Shown here one piece after another: positions 43,661 to 51,907 of a stretch of 64,000 nucleotides of DNA. Made by a program: the position numbers and the translations under genes. The notes beneath the pieces were generated by a model. The model made no database searches. It was not told where the DNA came from and worked only from the letters and a program-made list of their open reading frames with translations. The DNA lies in contig NZ_JAHBOH010000001.1 in NCBI RefSeq assembly GCF_018531375.1, positions 2,790,001-2,854,000 on the forward strand. The letters run 5' to 3'. Each line of letters starts with the position of its first letter. The stretch's first letter is position 1. Origin of the DNA: Cellulomonas fulva. Its GTDB lineage: Bacteria > Actinomycetota > Actinomycetes > Actinomycetales > Cellulomonadaceae.

Positions 43661-44947
43661 GTGGCGGACCCCGACGAGGACGTGCCGCCGCCGAGCGTGC
43701 CGGCCGACGGCGACCGCCGGGCCGAGGACGCGCCCGTGCGCGCCTCGGAGCAGGCCGACGCGCGCCCGGTCACCGACGGCGCCGGCGCACCCGACGCGGG
43801 ACGCCTCACGGCTGGCGACGGTCTCGCCGACGACGGTCTCGCCGACGACGGTCCCGCCGTCGAGCCGCAGGACGACCCGACGGCGGACCACGAGGCGCCG
43901 GTCCACGAGGCGCCGGTCCACCACGCGGCCGTCGACCAGGCGCCCGCCGAGGTCCGTCCTGCCGGCCCGGCCGTTCCCGACGAGCCCGCGTCCGACGCGG
44001 CGGTGCCCGACGAGCCCGTCGCGGAGCCCGGTCCCGCGCCGCAGGTGACCGGCGACGCGCCCGCTCCGGCGCCGTCCATCAGAGCGGCGGCCACGACGAC
44101 GACCGTCGCGCCGACGGACGGCCCGACGGCGACCCCGGAGGACGATGCGGCAACCGAGCCGGCAACCGAGCCGGCAACCGAACCGGTCGTCGAACCAGCA
44201 ACCGACCCGGCAGGCGCCTCGCCTGCCAACGGCTGGCGCGTCCTGGGCGCCTCGCTGCGTCCCCGCGCGACGCGTGCCCAGCTGCTCGCGGGCGTGCTGT
44301 GCGCGCTGCTGGGGTTCGCGGTCGTCGTCCAGGTCCGGCAGAACGACGAGAGCGCGCTCGCGGGCCTGCGTCAGTCGGAGCTCGTCCGCATCCTGGACGA
44401 GACGACGGAGCGCGGCGACCAGCTCCGCCAGGAGGTCTCGGACCTGCGCGGCGAGCGGGACGAGCTGCTGTCCGGCTCGGACCGGCAGCAGGCGGCGCTG
44501 GACTCGCTGCGGCGCAGCGCCGTGACCCAGGGGATCCTCTCAGGCCGGCTGCCCGCGGAGGGCCCGGGCGTCGAGGTGCTGCTCGTCGACCCCGAGGGCG
44601 GGCTGCAGCCCACGACGATGCTCAACATGCTCGAGGAGCTCCGCAACGCGGGCGCCGAGGCGATCCAGCTCAACGACCAGCGGATCACGGCCAGCTCGTC
44701 GTTCACGGGCACCCGTGGCGCCGTGGCGCTCGACGGCGTCGAGCTCCAGGCTCCGTTCACGTGGCGCGCGATCGGCGACCCGGAGACGCTCGCGATCGCG
44801 CTGCAGATCCCGGGCGGCGCGATGGCGACGGTGCGCGGCGCCGGGGCGTCCGGCGAGGTCGACCAGCTCGACCTGGTCCAGGTCACCGCGGTGCGGGCGC
44901 TCCCGGACCCGGCGTACGCGACGCCCGTCCCGCCCGAGGGCGGCTGA
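43661..44947 (+). CDS. DUF881-family membrane-anchored protein (second copy)
   Basis: 428 aa. The first 180 residues are acidic, proline- and alanine-rich with short tandem repeats (LADDG, EAPVH, EPAT), likely disordered. One transmembrane helix follows (LLAGVLCALLGFAVVVQV), then a coiled coil and the DUF881 domain (GAEAIQLNDQRITASSSFTGTRG). GTG start 2 nt after the sbp stop. It differs from the first copy mainly in its extended cytosolic N-terminus. Confidence 0.88.
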   Translation: MADPDEDVPPPSVPADGDRRAEDAPVRASEQADARPVTDGAGAPDAGRLTAGDGLADDGLADDGPAVEPQDDPTADHEAPVHEAPVHHAAVDQAPAEVRPAGPAVPDEPASDAAVPDEPVAEPGPAPQVTGDAPAPAPSIRAAATTTTVAPTDGPTATPEDDAATEPATEPATEPVVEPATDPAGASPANGWRVLGASLRPRATRAQLLAGVLCALLGFAVVVQVRQNDESALAGLRQSELVRILDETTERGDQLRQEVSDLRGERDELLSGSDRQQAALDSLRRSAVTQGILSGRLPAEGPGVEVLLVDPEGGLQPTTMLNMLEELRNAGAEAIQLNDQRITASSSFTGTRGAVALDGVELQAPFTWRAIGDPETLAIALQIPGGAMATVRGAGASGEVDQLDLVQVTAVRALPDPAYATPVPPEGG

Positions 44948-45004
44948 GGTGCCGCGCGAGGACGTGCAGCCGTTCGGAGGGCTGCGCCGGGCTCCCGCGT
45001 TGCA

Positions 45005-45010
45005 TAGGGT
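45005..45010 (+). promoter_or_regulatory. Possible -10 element before garA
   Basis: TAGGGT, a common actinobacterial -10 variant, about 75 nt before garA in the 138-nt gap after the second DUF881 gene. No convincing -35 was seen. GarA may thus have its own promoter. Confidence 0.35.
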
Positions 45011-45085
45011 GGGGCGATCGGCGACGGGTCTGTCGGCGGTGGGTCATGTGCACATCCGCACCGACGGTGCGAGCGGGGAGGTCTG

Positions 45086-45544
45086 ATGATGGACGACGAG
45101 CGGACCACACGCACGCCCGGCGGCCCGGAGACCACCGTCAACTTCGGTCAGCTCTCGCCGGTGGAGATCGAGCAGGGCGCGCCGGTCGGCCTGACCCCGG
45201 ACGAGTCGGCCGCCGTCCACGCGCTGCCGCCCACGTCCGCGCTGCTGGTGATGCAGCGCGGCCCCAGCGCCGGCGCGCGGTTCCTCCTCGACGCCGAGCG
45301 CACGGTCGCGGGCCGGTCGACGCAGGCGGACATCTTCCTCGACGACGTGACCGTGTCGCGCAAGCACGCCGAGTTCGTGCGCGACGGTGCGCACTTCGTC
45401 GTACGGGACATCGGCTCCCTGAACGGGACGTACGTGAACCGGACCCGGATCGACCAGACGGTGCTGCGCTCGGGGGACGAGGTGCAGATCGGGAAGTACC
45501 GCCTGACCTTCCACCCGAGCCCGCACCGCGAGCCCGAGGCATGA
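45086..45544 (+). CDS. garA: FHA-domain protein GarA/OdhI
   Basis: 152 aa. A flexible N-terminus carrying ETTVNF, equivalent to the ETT phospho-acceptor motif, is followed by an FHA domain (GRSTQADIFLDDVTVSRKHAEF, GSLNGTYVN). In mycobacteria and corynebacteria it inhibits 2-oxoglutarate dehydrogenase when unphosphorylated and is switched by PknG/PknB. The same role here is inferred from family. Start ATG 45086, with GGGGAGG upstream. Confidence 0.93.
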   Translation: MMDDERTTRTPGGPETTVNFGQLSPVEIEQGAPVGLTPDESAAVHALPPTSALLVMQRGPSAGARFLLDAERTVAGRSTQADIFLDDVTVSRKHAEFVRDGAHFVVRDIGSLNGTYVNRTRIDQTVLRSGDEVQIGKYRLTFHPSPHREPEA

Positions 45545-45593
45545 CGCGCGCCACGACCATCTCCACGACGACACGCGGCCGCAGGTGCCGCCG

Positions 45594-46409
45594 GTGAGCC
45601 CGGCGAGCGGGGGGCGCGCACGGCGGCACGTGGACGAGGTCCCGGACGTCCCCGACGTCGCGCAGGAGCCGTCGCGGTCCGGCGCACCCGACGAGCCCGC
45701 CGCGCACGAGCCGTGGCCGCGCGGCCTGTCCCGCCGCGCGTCCATGCGGATCTCCGACGTGCTCGCGGCGCTCCAGATCGAGTTCCCGGCCGTGACGCCG
45801 TCCAAGCTGCGCTTCCTCGAGGAGCAGGGACTCGTCGAGCCCGTCCGCACGCCTGCGGGGTACCGGCAGTACTCGCCGGCCGACATCGAGCGGCTCCGGT
45901 TCGTCCTGCGCCAGCAGCGGGACCGGTACATGCCCCTGCGCGTGATCGGCGAGCGCCTCGCGGCGCTCGACGCGGGCGAGGAGGACGAGCCGACCTCGCG
46001 CGCGCGCCTCGCGGCGACGGACGGCGTCCTGCAGCGGGCCGACGAGCGCGTGGGCGCGGCCGCGCTGGCGCAGGAGAGTGGGGTCGAGGCGGAGTTCGTC
46101 GCCGAGCTCGTCGCCGCCGGCGTCCTCGTCGCGCGGCCGGGCGGGACGTTCGAGCCGTGGGCCCGCGAGGTCGTCACGACGGCGGCTGCGCTCGCCGAGC
46201 ACGGCATCGACGTCCGGCACCTGCGCCAGTTCCGGCAGGCGGCCGAGCGGCAGGCGGACCTGGTCGACCAGGTCGTCGCGCCGTGGCGGGGTCAGCGCAA
46301 CGCGTCGTCGCGCGCGCACGCCGCGACGCTGGCGGCCGAGCTCGGGGAGCTGTGCGCGCGGATGCACACGGCGCTCGTGCGGGCCGCCGTGACGGACGTC
46401 GCGCCCTGA
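45594..46409 (+). CDS. ftsR: MerR-like transcriptional regulator FtsR
   Basis: 271 aa. After an acidic N-terminal leader of about 45 residues, LSRRASMRISDVLAALQIEFPAVTPSKLRFLEEQGLVEPVRTPAGYRQYSPADIERLRFVLRQQRDRY is highly conserved with FtsR, the actinobacterial MerR-family regulator shown in Corynebacterium to act on ftsZ. The C-terminus is helical. GTG 45594 has AGGTG upstream; GTG 45585 is an alternative. Confidence 0.92.
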   Translation: MSPASGGRARRHVDEVPDVPDVAQEPSRSGAPDEPAAHEPWPRGLSRRASMRISDVLAALQIEFPAVTPSKLRFLEEQGLVEPVRTPAGYRQYSPADIERLRFVLRQQRDRYMPLRVIGERLAALDAGEEDEPTSRARLAATDGVLQRADERVGAAALAQESGVEAEFVAELVAAGVLVARPGGTFEPWAREVVTTAAALAEHGIDVRHLRQFRQAAERQADLVDQVVAPWRGQRNASSRAHAATLAAELGELCARMHTALVRAAVTDVAP

Positions 46410-46485
46410 CTGCGACCGGACCCCGTCCGTGGCCCGGCTGCGCCGCCCCGCTGCCGCATCGGCCCGTCCGACGTAGCGTGGAGGC

Positions 46486-47001
46486 GTGGAAGAGCCCGAG
46501 CTGGTCGTCGTCGAGGTCGTCGGGGTGCGTCGGCACCCCGCGGTCGAGGAGATCGTCGTGCTGCTTCTCGACGCGGAGTCCGAGCTGGTGGTGCCGATCA
46601 TGATCGGGCCGGCGGAGGCGGGAGCGATCGCCGCCGCGCAGGCCGGTGTGGTCCCTCCCCGCCCCATGACGCACGACCTGCTGCGCGACCTGCTCGTGGC
46701 CGCGGGCGAGCAGGTGGTGGGCGTGCGGATCACGCGTCTGACGGAGGGCGTGTTCCACGCGGAGATCGAGCTCGGCAACGGCGCCCGGGTCGACGCGCGC
46801 GCCTCGGACGCGATCGCGGTGGCGCTGCGGTTCGGGGTCCCGGTGCGGTGCTCGGCCGAGATCGTCGCGCTGGCGGGCATCGAGGTCGTCGTGACGGACG
46901 GCGCCGAGGGCGCCGAGGAGGACGTCGAGCGGTTCCGGGAGTTCCTCGACCAGGTCACGCCCGAGGACTTCGAGACCGGCAAGGAGCCCGAGGGCGGGTG
47001 A
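46486..47001 (+). CDS. Bifunctional nuclease (DUF151) family protein
   Basis: 171 aa. The BFN/DUF151 domain is complete: VVEVVGVRRHPAVEEIVVLLLDAESELVVPIMIGPAEAGAI, RPMTHDLLRDLL, and the end SDAIAVALRFGVPVRCSAE. Plant and archaeal-type members cut DNA and RNA; bacterial ones are little studied. GTG start with GGAGG close by. A TAGCGT -10 lies about 12 nt upstream, suggesting its own promoter. Confidence 0.9.
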   Translation: MEEPELVVVEVVGVRRHPAVEEIVVLLLDAESELVVPIMIGPAEAGAIAAAQAGVVPPRPMTHDLLRDLLVAAGEQVVGVRITRLTEGVFHAEIELGNGARVDARASDAIAVALRFGVPVRCSAEIVALAGIEVVVTDGAEGAEEDVERFREFLDQVTPEDFETGKEPEGG

Positions 47002-47034
47002 CGACGGCCCGCGAAGGGTGAGCGGTGTAGCAAA

Positions 47035-47063
47035 AGTCTCAAGTTGAGGTTCAAGGTGAGACT
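47035..47063. promoter_or_regulatory. Nested palindrome, probable MerR operator
   Basis: AGTCTCA (47035-47041) and TGAGACT (47057-47063) form a 7-bp inverted repeat. Inside it CTCAAGTTGAG (47038-47048) is a second, 11-base palindrome. It lies 29 nt upstream of the -35 of the merR promoter. Unlike most of the region it is AT-rich, consistent with a regulatory site. Confidence 0.6.
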
Positions 47064-47091
47064 CGCCGACGGCGACACGCCCCGCGTGTCG

Positions 47092-47120
47092 TTGCGTCCG
47101 GTGACCCGGGTGCCTAGCGT
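47092..47120 (+). promoter_or_regulatory. Promoter of the merR gene
   Basis: TTGCGT (47092-47097) and TAGCGT (47115-47120) are separated by exactly 17 bases, as expected of a sigma-70-type promoter. The start codon is 56 nt beyond the -10. Confidence 0.6.
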
Positions 47121-47175
47121 GGGGCCAGGCGCACCGCACGGACGTGCGAGACCGGGCGCGACGAGTGGAGGAAGC

Positions 47176-47760
47176 GTGCTGAACGAGAACGCGGAGGACG
47201 TCACGAGCGTCCCGCAACGCGCGCAGGGCCTCCTGTTCGACGACGACCTGCCGGATCTCGACACCGCGACCGGCTACCGCGGCCCGACCGCGTGCCGTGC
47301 CGCCGGCATCACGTACCGGCAGCTCGACTACTGGGCCCGCACCGGGCTGGTCGAGCCGTCCGTCCGTCCCGCGACGGGCTCCGGCACCCAGCGCCTGTAC
47401 TCCTTCCGGGACATCCTGGTGCTCAAGGTCGTCAAGCGCCTGCTCGACACGGGCGTGTCGCTCCAGCAGATCCGCTCGGCCGTGAGCCACCTGCGCGAGC
47501 GCGGGGTCGACGACCTCGCCCAGATCACCCTGATGTCGGACGGCGCCTCGGTCTACGAGTGCACGTCGGCGGACGAGGTCATCGACCTGGTGCAGGGCGG
47601 CCAGGGTGTGTTCGGCATCGCCGTCGGCCGCGTCTGGCGCGAGGTGGAGGGCACGCTCGCGGAGCTGCCGACCGAGCGGGCCGAGGACGAGCAGGAGACG
47701 CCGGGGGAGCACCCGAGCGACGAGCTCGCGCGCCGTCGCCAGGCGCGCAGCGCGATCTGA
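47176..47760 (+). CDS. MerR-family transcriptional regulator
   Basis: 194 aa. HTH and dimer helix: GPTACRAAGITYRQLDYWARTGLVEPSVRPATGSGTQRLYSFRDILVLKVVKRLLDTGVSLQQI. This is the MerR protein commonly encoded after GarA/FtsR in actinobacteria. The C-terminal effector domain (LMSDGASVYECTSADEVIDLVQGGQGVFGIAVG) suggests binding of a small ligand. GTG 47176 has GGAGGAAG upstream. A palindromic site precedes its promoter, so self-control is likely. Confidence 0.9.
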   Translation: MLNENAEDVTSVPQRAQGLLFDDDLPDLDTATGYRGPTACRAAGITYRQLDYWARTGLVEPSVRPATGSGTQRLYSFRDILVLKVVKRLLDTGVSLQQIRSAVSHLRERGVDDLAQITLMSDGASVYECTSADEVIDLVQGGQGVFGIAVGRVWREVEGTLAELPTERAEDEQETPGEHPSDELARRRQARSAI

Positions 47761-47787
47761 CGCGCAGCGCCAGCTGATCTGCCGCCT

Positions 47788-47821
47788 CGAAGGCCGGCCA
47801 CCTCCGGGTCGCCGGCCTTCG
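47788..47821 (+). terminator. Hairpin terminator after merR, 11-bp stem
   Basis: CGAAGGCCGGC pairs exactly with GCCGGCCTTCG over a 12-nt loop. Located 27 nt past the merR stop and before the convergent ParA gene. Confidence 0.75.
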
Positions 47822-47861
47822 TCGTCTCCGGCGGCGGAACCGCTCGGACCGGCGCGCTCGC

Positions 47862-48626
47862 TCAGCGGCGGGGTGCCCGCAGCGCGCGGTCCAGGAGGGC
47901 CTCGAACACCCGCGAGAGCTCGGCGGCGGCCGCGCCCGGCCACGCGTGCACGGGCTGCGCGGCGCCCTGCGCCTGCTGCAGGGCGGCGCGCTCGGGCACG
48001 TCGGGGGAGAGGATCAGCGGCCCGTACAGGGTCCGCAGCTCGTCGAGGCGGTACGCCTGCTCGAGGGAGCGGGCGCGCACGCGGTTCACGACGATCCCCA
48101 GCGGCTGCAGCGTCGCGGCCGGCCCCCGTCGGAGCTCGTCGATCGTCCGCATCGCCCGGCCGACCGCCATCACGGCGAACAGCCCCGGCTCGGTGACCAC
48201 GACCGCGCGGTCGCACGCGGTGAGCCCGAGCCGGGTCAGCGAGCCCAGCGACGGCGGGCAGTCGACCAGCACCAGGTCGTAGTCCCGGACCCACGACAGC
48301 GCGTAGCGCAGGCGGTCGAGGTCGCCCTCCTCGAGCCGGTCGTGGCGCGCGCTGCGCTCGGAGCCGGGCAGGACGTCGAGCCCCTCGTCCGCCCACGTGC
48401 TCGGCGTCGTCGCCGCGCGCACCGACTCCTCGCCGGGCTCGTCGAGCACGCTCGCGACGTCCGCTCCCTCCGGCCGCACGCCGAGCGACATCGTCGAGTC
48501 GCCCTGCGGGTCCATGTCGACGACGAGCGTGCGCAGGCCGCGTTCGAGCGCGGCCGAGGCGAGGCCGAGCGTCACGGACGTCTTGCCGACGCCACCCTTC
48601 AGGCTGCAGACACCGAGGACGAGCAC
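47862..48626 (-). CDS. ParA/Soj-family ATPase
   Basis: 254 aa. Deviant Walker A KGGVGKTS, then VVDMDPQGDSTMSLG, VDCPPSLGSLT and a C-terminal helical region. No parB is adjacent, so it may position something other than the chromosome origin, or partner with a distant protein. GTG 48626 is chosen by family start; the frame remains open upstream without support. Divergent from a 52-aa gene. Confidence 0.88.
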   Translation of the reverse strand: MLVLGVCSLKGGVGKTSVTLGLASAALERGLRTLVVDMDPQGDSTMSLGVRPEGADVASVLDEPGEESVRAATTPSTWADEGLDVLPGSERSARHDRLEEGDLDRLRYALSWVRDYDLVLVDCPPSLGSLTRLGLTACDRAVVVTEPGLFAVMAVGRAMRTIDELRRGPAATLQPLGIVVNRVRARSLEQAYRLDELRTLYGPLILSPDVPERAALQQAQGAAQPVHAWPGAAAAELSRVFEALLDRALRAPRR

Positions 48627-48785
48627 GACGCCACCGTATCGGGTGACGGCGCCCGACCGGACCAGGTCCGACGCGCGACGACCGGTGCGCCGGGCTCGTC
48701 GTCCCGGTCGCTCGCGACGACGTGCGCGCAGGTCAGGTCCGGCGGACACTGTCCGCAGGACGACGCGACCACGAGGAGACCCGAC

Positions 48786-48944
48786 ATGAGCGAGCCCGAC
48801 GCGCGCACGGCGGCCGTCCCGCCCCTGGACGCGAGGGACGCCGTCCCGGAGCTCGAGTACGACGAGACGATCGCGCCCCGGCCGGAGGAGGCCGTCGCCG
48901 ACGTCGCGCGTGCCCGACCCGACCCGCAGGGACACGGCGGGTGA
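48786..48944 (+). CDS. Small acidic hypothetical protein
   Basis: 52 aa. Begins MSEPDAR with GAGGAG 8 nt upstream. Acidic centre (ELEYDETIAPRPEE), no family recognised. Too short for most gene finders. It precedes the GNAT gene by 31 nt in the same direction. Confidence 0.5.
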   Translation: MSEPDARTAAVPPLDARDAVPELEYDETIAPRPEEAVADVARARPDPQGHGG

Positions 48945-48975
48945 GGACGGCGCACCGCCTCGCGTACGGCATCCT

Positions 48976-49476
48976 GTGACGGTGCAGATCAGATTCGCGA
49001 CCGAGGACGACTGGGACGCCGTCTCCCGTATCCGGCTCCGGGCGCTGCGCGAGGACCCCGATGCGTTCGGGTCGTCGCTGAGCCGCGAGGAGCGGTTCAA
49101 GGAGAAGCACTGGCGCATGCGCGTGCGGACCGTGCCCACCTGGCTCGCGGTCGACGACGCGGGGGAGCCGCGCGGACTGGTCTCGATGCTGCAGGAGCCC
49201 GGCTCGCCCACCGACGACCGCCACGTCGTCAGCCTGTGGGTCGCCCCCGAGCAGCGACGTCAGGGCATCGGCTGGGCGCTGCTCGACGCGGTCCGTCAGG
49301 CGGCGCTGGCCGACGGCGCCCGGACCGTGTCGCTGTGGCTCGTCGACGGCAACAACGCAGCCGGCGACCTCTACGTGCGCGCCGGCTTCACGCGCACGGG
49401 GGAGCGCATGGCCCTCCAGCGCGACCAGGACGTGCTCGAGGAGCGGTACGTCCTCAAGCTCCCGCGCCACCTCTGA
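48976..49476 (+). CDS. GNAT-family N-acetyltransferase
   Basis: 166 aa. IRFATEDDWDAVSRIRLRALREDPDAF opens the family fold; LWVAPEQRRQGIGWALLDAV is the acetyl-CoA loop (Q/R-x-x-G-x-G/A). LVDGNNAAGDLYVRAGF follows. Substrate not determinable. Two GTG starts (48976 and 48982) are possible; the frame beyond is not supported. Confidence 0.88.
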   Translation: MTVQIRFATEDDWDAVSRIRLRALREDPDAFGSSLSREERFKEKHWRMRVRTVPTWLAVDDAGEPRGLVSMLQEPGSPTDDRHVVSLWVAPEQRRQGIGWALLDAVRQAALADGARTVSLWLVDGNNAAGDLYVRAGFTRTGERMALQRDQDVLEERYVLKLPRHL

Positions 49477-49488
49477 GCGCGCGCCGTC

Positions 49489-50544
49489 TCACCGCGCGTA
49501 GGCGGGAGCGGCCAGGCCCATCGGACGCGGGTTGAGCAGCACCCACCCGACCGCCAGCTCGGTCATCCGGGAGAGCTCGTCGGCACGCGCTGCGCCGGTA
49601 CGGACGGTCGCGACGAGGTGGGCCGCCTCCTGGCGCTGGTCGTGCGGCAGCGGCGTGCCCGACGCCAGGTAGTCGGGCACCGCGTCGGTCATCCGACGGA
49701 AGTCCGCGTCCCAGTTGATGCTGCCGTTGTCGAGGATCTCCCGCCCGAGCCGACCGCAGACGCGCACGACCTCGCCCTGCACCGTGAGTGCCGCGCCCCG
49801 AGCCGGGACCAGGAGCCGCCAGAGCTCGGCGTGCTGGTCCGGCCAGGTCGTCGCGGAGACCTCGATCGGCGCGGACCCGTCGTGGCGGCGCAGCGGCGGC
49901 ACCGGTTCCACCTCGAACAGCTCGTACAGGCGCGCCAGCCCGGCATCCGTGTCCGCGAGGTAGTCGGGGTTGAAGGCCTCTCGGCTGAACTCGAACGACT
50001 CGCCGATCGCCGTCACCCGCGCCCGCATCGCGTCGTCGACCGTGGCGCCCGCCGTGAGCAGCACCGCCGCGAGCTCGCTCGTCGGCGCGATCGCGAGGTT
50101 CGTGCAGCGGTCCAGTGCGACGGCCAGGGGAGTGCGACCGCCCCGGTCGCGCGCGGCCACGTCCGCACCGTGCCTGAGCAGCGCACGCACCCCGTCCACA
50201 CGCGCGCGTCCCGCCGCGTGGTGCAGGGGAGTCTCACCGAGGTAGTCGACCGCCGTGACGTCCGCGCCCAGCGACGTGAGCAGCTCGACCGCACCGTCGT
50301 CGAGCCGGTGGTGCAGCGCGGTCCGCTCGTGGGCGTCCCGCGCGTCGACGTCCGCGCCCCGGTCGACGAGCCAGCGGGCGAGGTCGTCGGGGCACTCCGT
50401 GAAGCTGAGGGTCGTGTGACGGGAGGACCCGCCGGTCGCGTCGACATGACAGCGGTCGAACACACGTCGCATCGCCTCGATGTCGCCCTCGGCCAGGACG
50501 GACGCGATGTCGCGGGGGAGCGTCTTCCTCCTCGGGAGCGGCAC
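49489..50544 (-). CDS. Ankyrin-repeat protein
   Basis: 351 aa. At least three ankyrin repeats between about residues 50 and 150 (LVDRGADVDARDAHERTALHHRL; LTSLGADVTAVDYLGETPLHHAA; LLRHGADVAARDRGGRTPLAVAL). The C-terminal 180 residues match nothing known to me. Possible binding or sensing role. GTG start at 50544. Ankyrin genes in bacteria are often strain-variable. It ends 13 nt from the convergent GNAT stop. Confidence 0.8.
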   Translation of the reverse strand: MPLPRRKTLPRDIASVLAEGDIEAMRRVFDRCHVDATGGSSRHTTLSFTECPDDLARWLVDRGADVDARDAHERTALHHRLDDGAVELLTSLGADVTAVDYLGETPLHHAAGRARVDGVRALLRHGADVAARDRGGRTPLAVALDRCTNLAIAPTSELAAVLLTAGATVDDAMRARVTAIGESFEFSREAFNPDYLADTDAGLARLYELFEVEPVPPLRRHDGSAPIEVSATTWPDQHAELWRLLVPARGAALTVQGEVVRVCGRLGREILDNGSINWDADFRRMTDAVPDYLASGTPLPHDQRQEAAHLVATVRTGAARADELSRMTELAVGWVLLNPRPMGLAAPAYAR

Positions 50545-50663
50545 AGCAGCGACAGTAGCGCTGGTCGGGCCGCACGGCGGAGCTTCGGGCCGCTACCGTG
50601 TGGGCACGCCGGACGCGGTCGACAACGACGACGACCGCGTCGGCGCGACCGAGAGGAACCGGT

Positions 50664-50966
50664 GTGCGTCTTCGTTTCAGGCCGGCGGCGCTGGCGTGGC
50701 TCGGCGTCGCGTGCGTCGTCGTGGGCATCGCTACGTCCGGGCTGGCCCAGCGGCTCGTCATGTCGGGTTCCGCGGTCGCGGAGGTGCTCACGTGGATGGG
50801 CGGGTTCGGTGCGACAGTCCTCAACGTCGTCACGTTCGTGCCACAGCTGCTCGGCGCCGTGCTGATCGCCCTGGCCGTCGCGTTCCGCCGCAGCGACGCG
50901 CCGCACGGCTCGCGTGGCGCGGCGGGCAGCAACACGAACACGATCTCGACACCGCTCGACAACTGA
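50664..50966 (+). CDS. Small membrane protein, unknown
   Basis: 100 aa with two hydrophobic segments (about 8-28 and 50-72). Starts GTG 50664 with GAGAGGAA upstream. The last 25 residues are polar. No family recognised. Confidence 0.6.
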   Translation: MRLRFRPAALAWLGVACVVVGIATSGLAQRLVMSGSAVAEVLTWMGGFGATVLNVVTFVPQLLGAVLIALAVAFRRSDAPHGSRGAAGSNTNTISTPLDN

Positions 50967-51105
50967 GGAACGCCCCCGTGGCCCGGTCTGCCGCGGTCGG
51001 GCTCAGGGTGGGGACGTCATGTCCGGGCGGGTCATGAGCTGACGGGAGACCACGTGACTGACGATGTGCGCAATCGTGGACATGTCCCGATCACGGAGGA
51101 ACCAC

Positions 51106-51603
51106 GTGTTTGAGAAGTACGGTTTGCAGCTTGCTCTTGCCGCCGCAATCGCGACCGCCTTGATTGCCCTGATCGGTTATCCGCTCTCGCGCTACCGAGC
51201 GCGACTCGGTCGTCGCCGAATCCTTGCCCTGCGAGATGGATCGGCTGATTTCTGGTGGGTGGCCATTCCACCTGAGTTCGGTCGAAGATTGCCTACGGTA
51301 ACGCCCGGCGGCGTGTCGATCTTGAGCGCCAGCCCGCGGGGTCTTGAGGTGTGGCTGCGGCGACCCCGGCCCTACAAGGTGTGGGCTGTGAGGTGGGAAG
51401 AGGTAGAGGACATCTACGTCGGACCGGTTCGTCGATGGACGGACGAATTCCGTGAAGGCATCGTGATCATTGCGCGACCGACTGGCGAGATGCGACTCGT
51501 CGTATGGAACCAGGACATGCGTAGCGGTTTTGCGGACTGCGAGATCGTGGCGAATGAGCTCTGGGAGGCCCGCGAGCGATCGTCGGGTCTGATCGCGGAA
51601 TAG
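51106..51603 (+). CDS. Hypothetical protein with one membrane anchor, low GC
   Basis: 165 aa. An N-terminal transmembrane helix (LALAAAIATALIALIGYPL) is followed by a basic RARLGRRR and a beta-rich cytoplasmic domain with many tryptophans (ADFWWVAIPPEF, YKVWAVRWEEVEDIYVGPV). GTG 51106 is preferred for its GGAGGA; the frame opens at 51064. Codons use A and T more often than neighbours, suggesting transfer. No family recognised. Confidence 0.65.
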   Translation: MFEKYGLQLALAAAIATALIALIGYPLSRYRARLGRRRILALRDGSADFWWVAIPPEFGRRLPTVTPGGVSILSASPRGLEVWLRRPRPYKVWAVRWEEVEDIYVGPVRRWTDEFREGIVIIARPTGEMRLVVWNQDMRSGFADCEIVANELWEARERSSGLIAE

Positions 51604-51907
51604 TCGACCTGCGCGCCCCCCGCCATCGGCGCCACTGAGCGTGTTGACGACGGCTGGCCGCCGCCCGCTGTGGCGCCAGGTGTTCGACGGGCCCACGACC
51701 ACGACCAGACGCGGCCCAGCGCGCTGCGTTGGGCAGACTCCGCTGCCGCCGAGCGACGCGCTGCGCCAGCCCTGATCCCCGCCGGGTTGTCGCGGAAGCA
51801 CGCCGAGCTAGCGGCTCGGGTCGCAAGACTCTTGATGCCGACGACATGAAGGAGACAGGACGTGGGTCGACACGGCGTCGGCGACCAGCGCACGCTGCGG
51901 AGTATCG
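51604..51907 (+). other. Intergenic region with no assigned gene
   Basis: About 300 bases between two hypothetical genes. The frame of the preceding gene remains open after its TAG for about 245 bases and encodes a plausible helical stretch (LSRKHAELAARVARLL). It lacks a start with a ribosome-binding site, and its GTG-initiated part would be only about 59 residues. It might be a decayed end or a remnant of another gene. No repeat or RNA seen. Confidence 0.4.

Noticed and set aside
51604..51907. Transposase remnant
   Set aside because: Some basic residues looked suggestive, but no DDE motif, inverted repeats or target duplication are visible.
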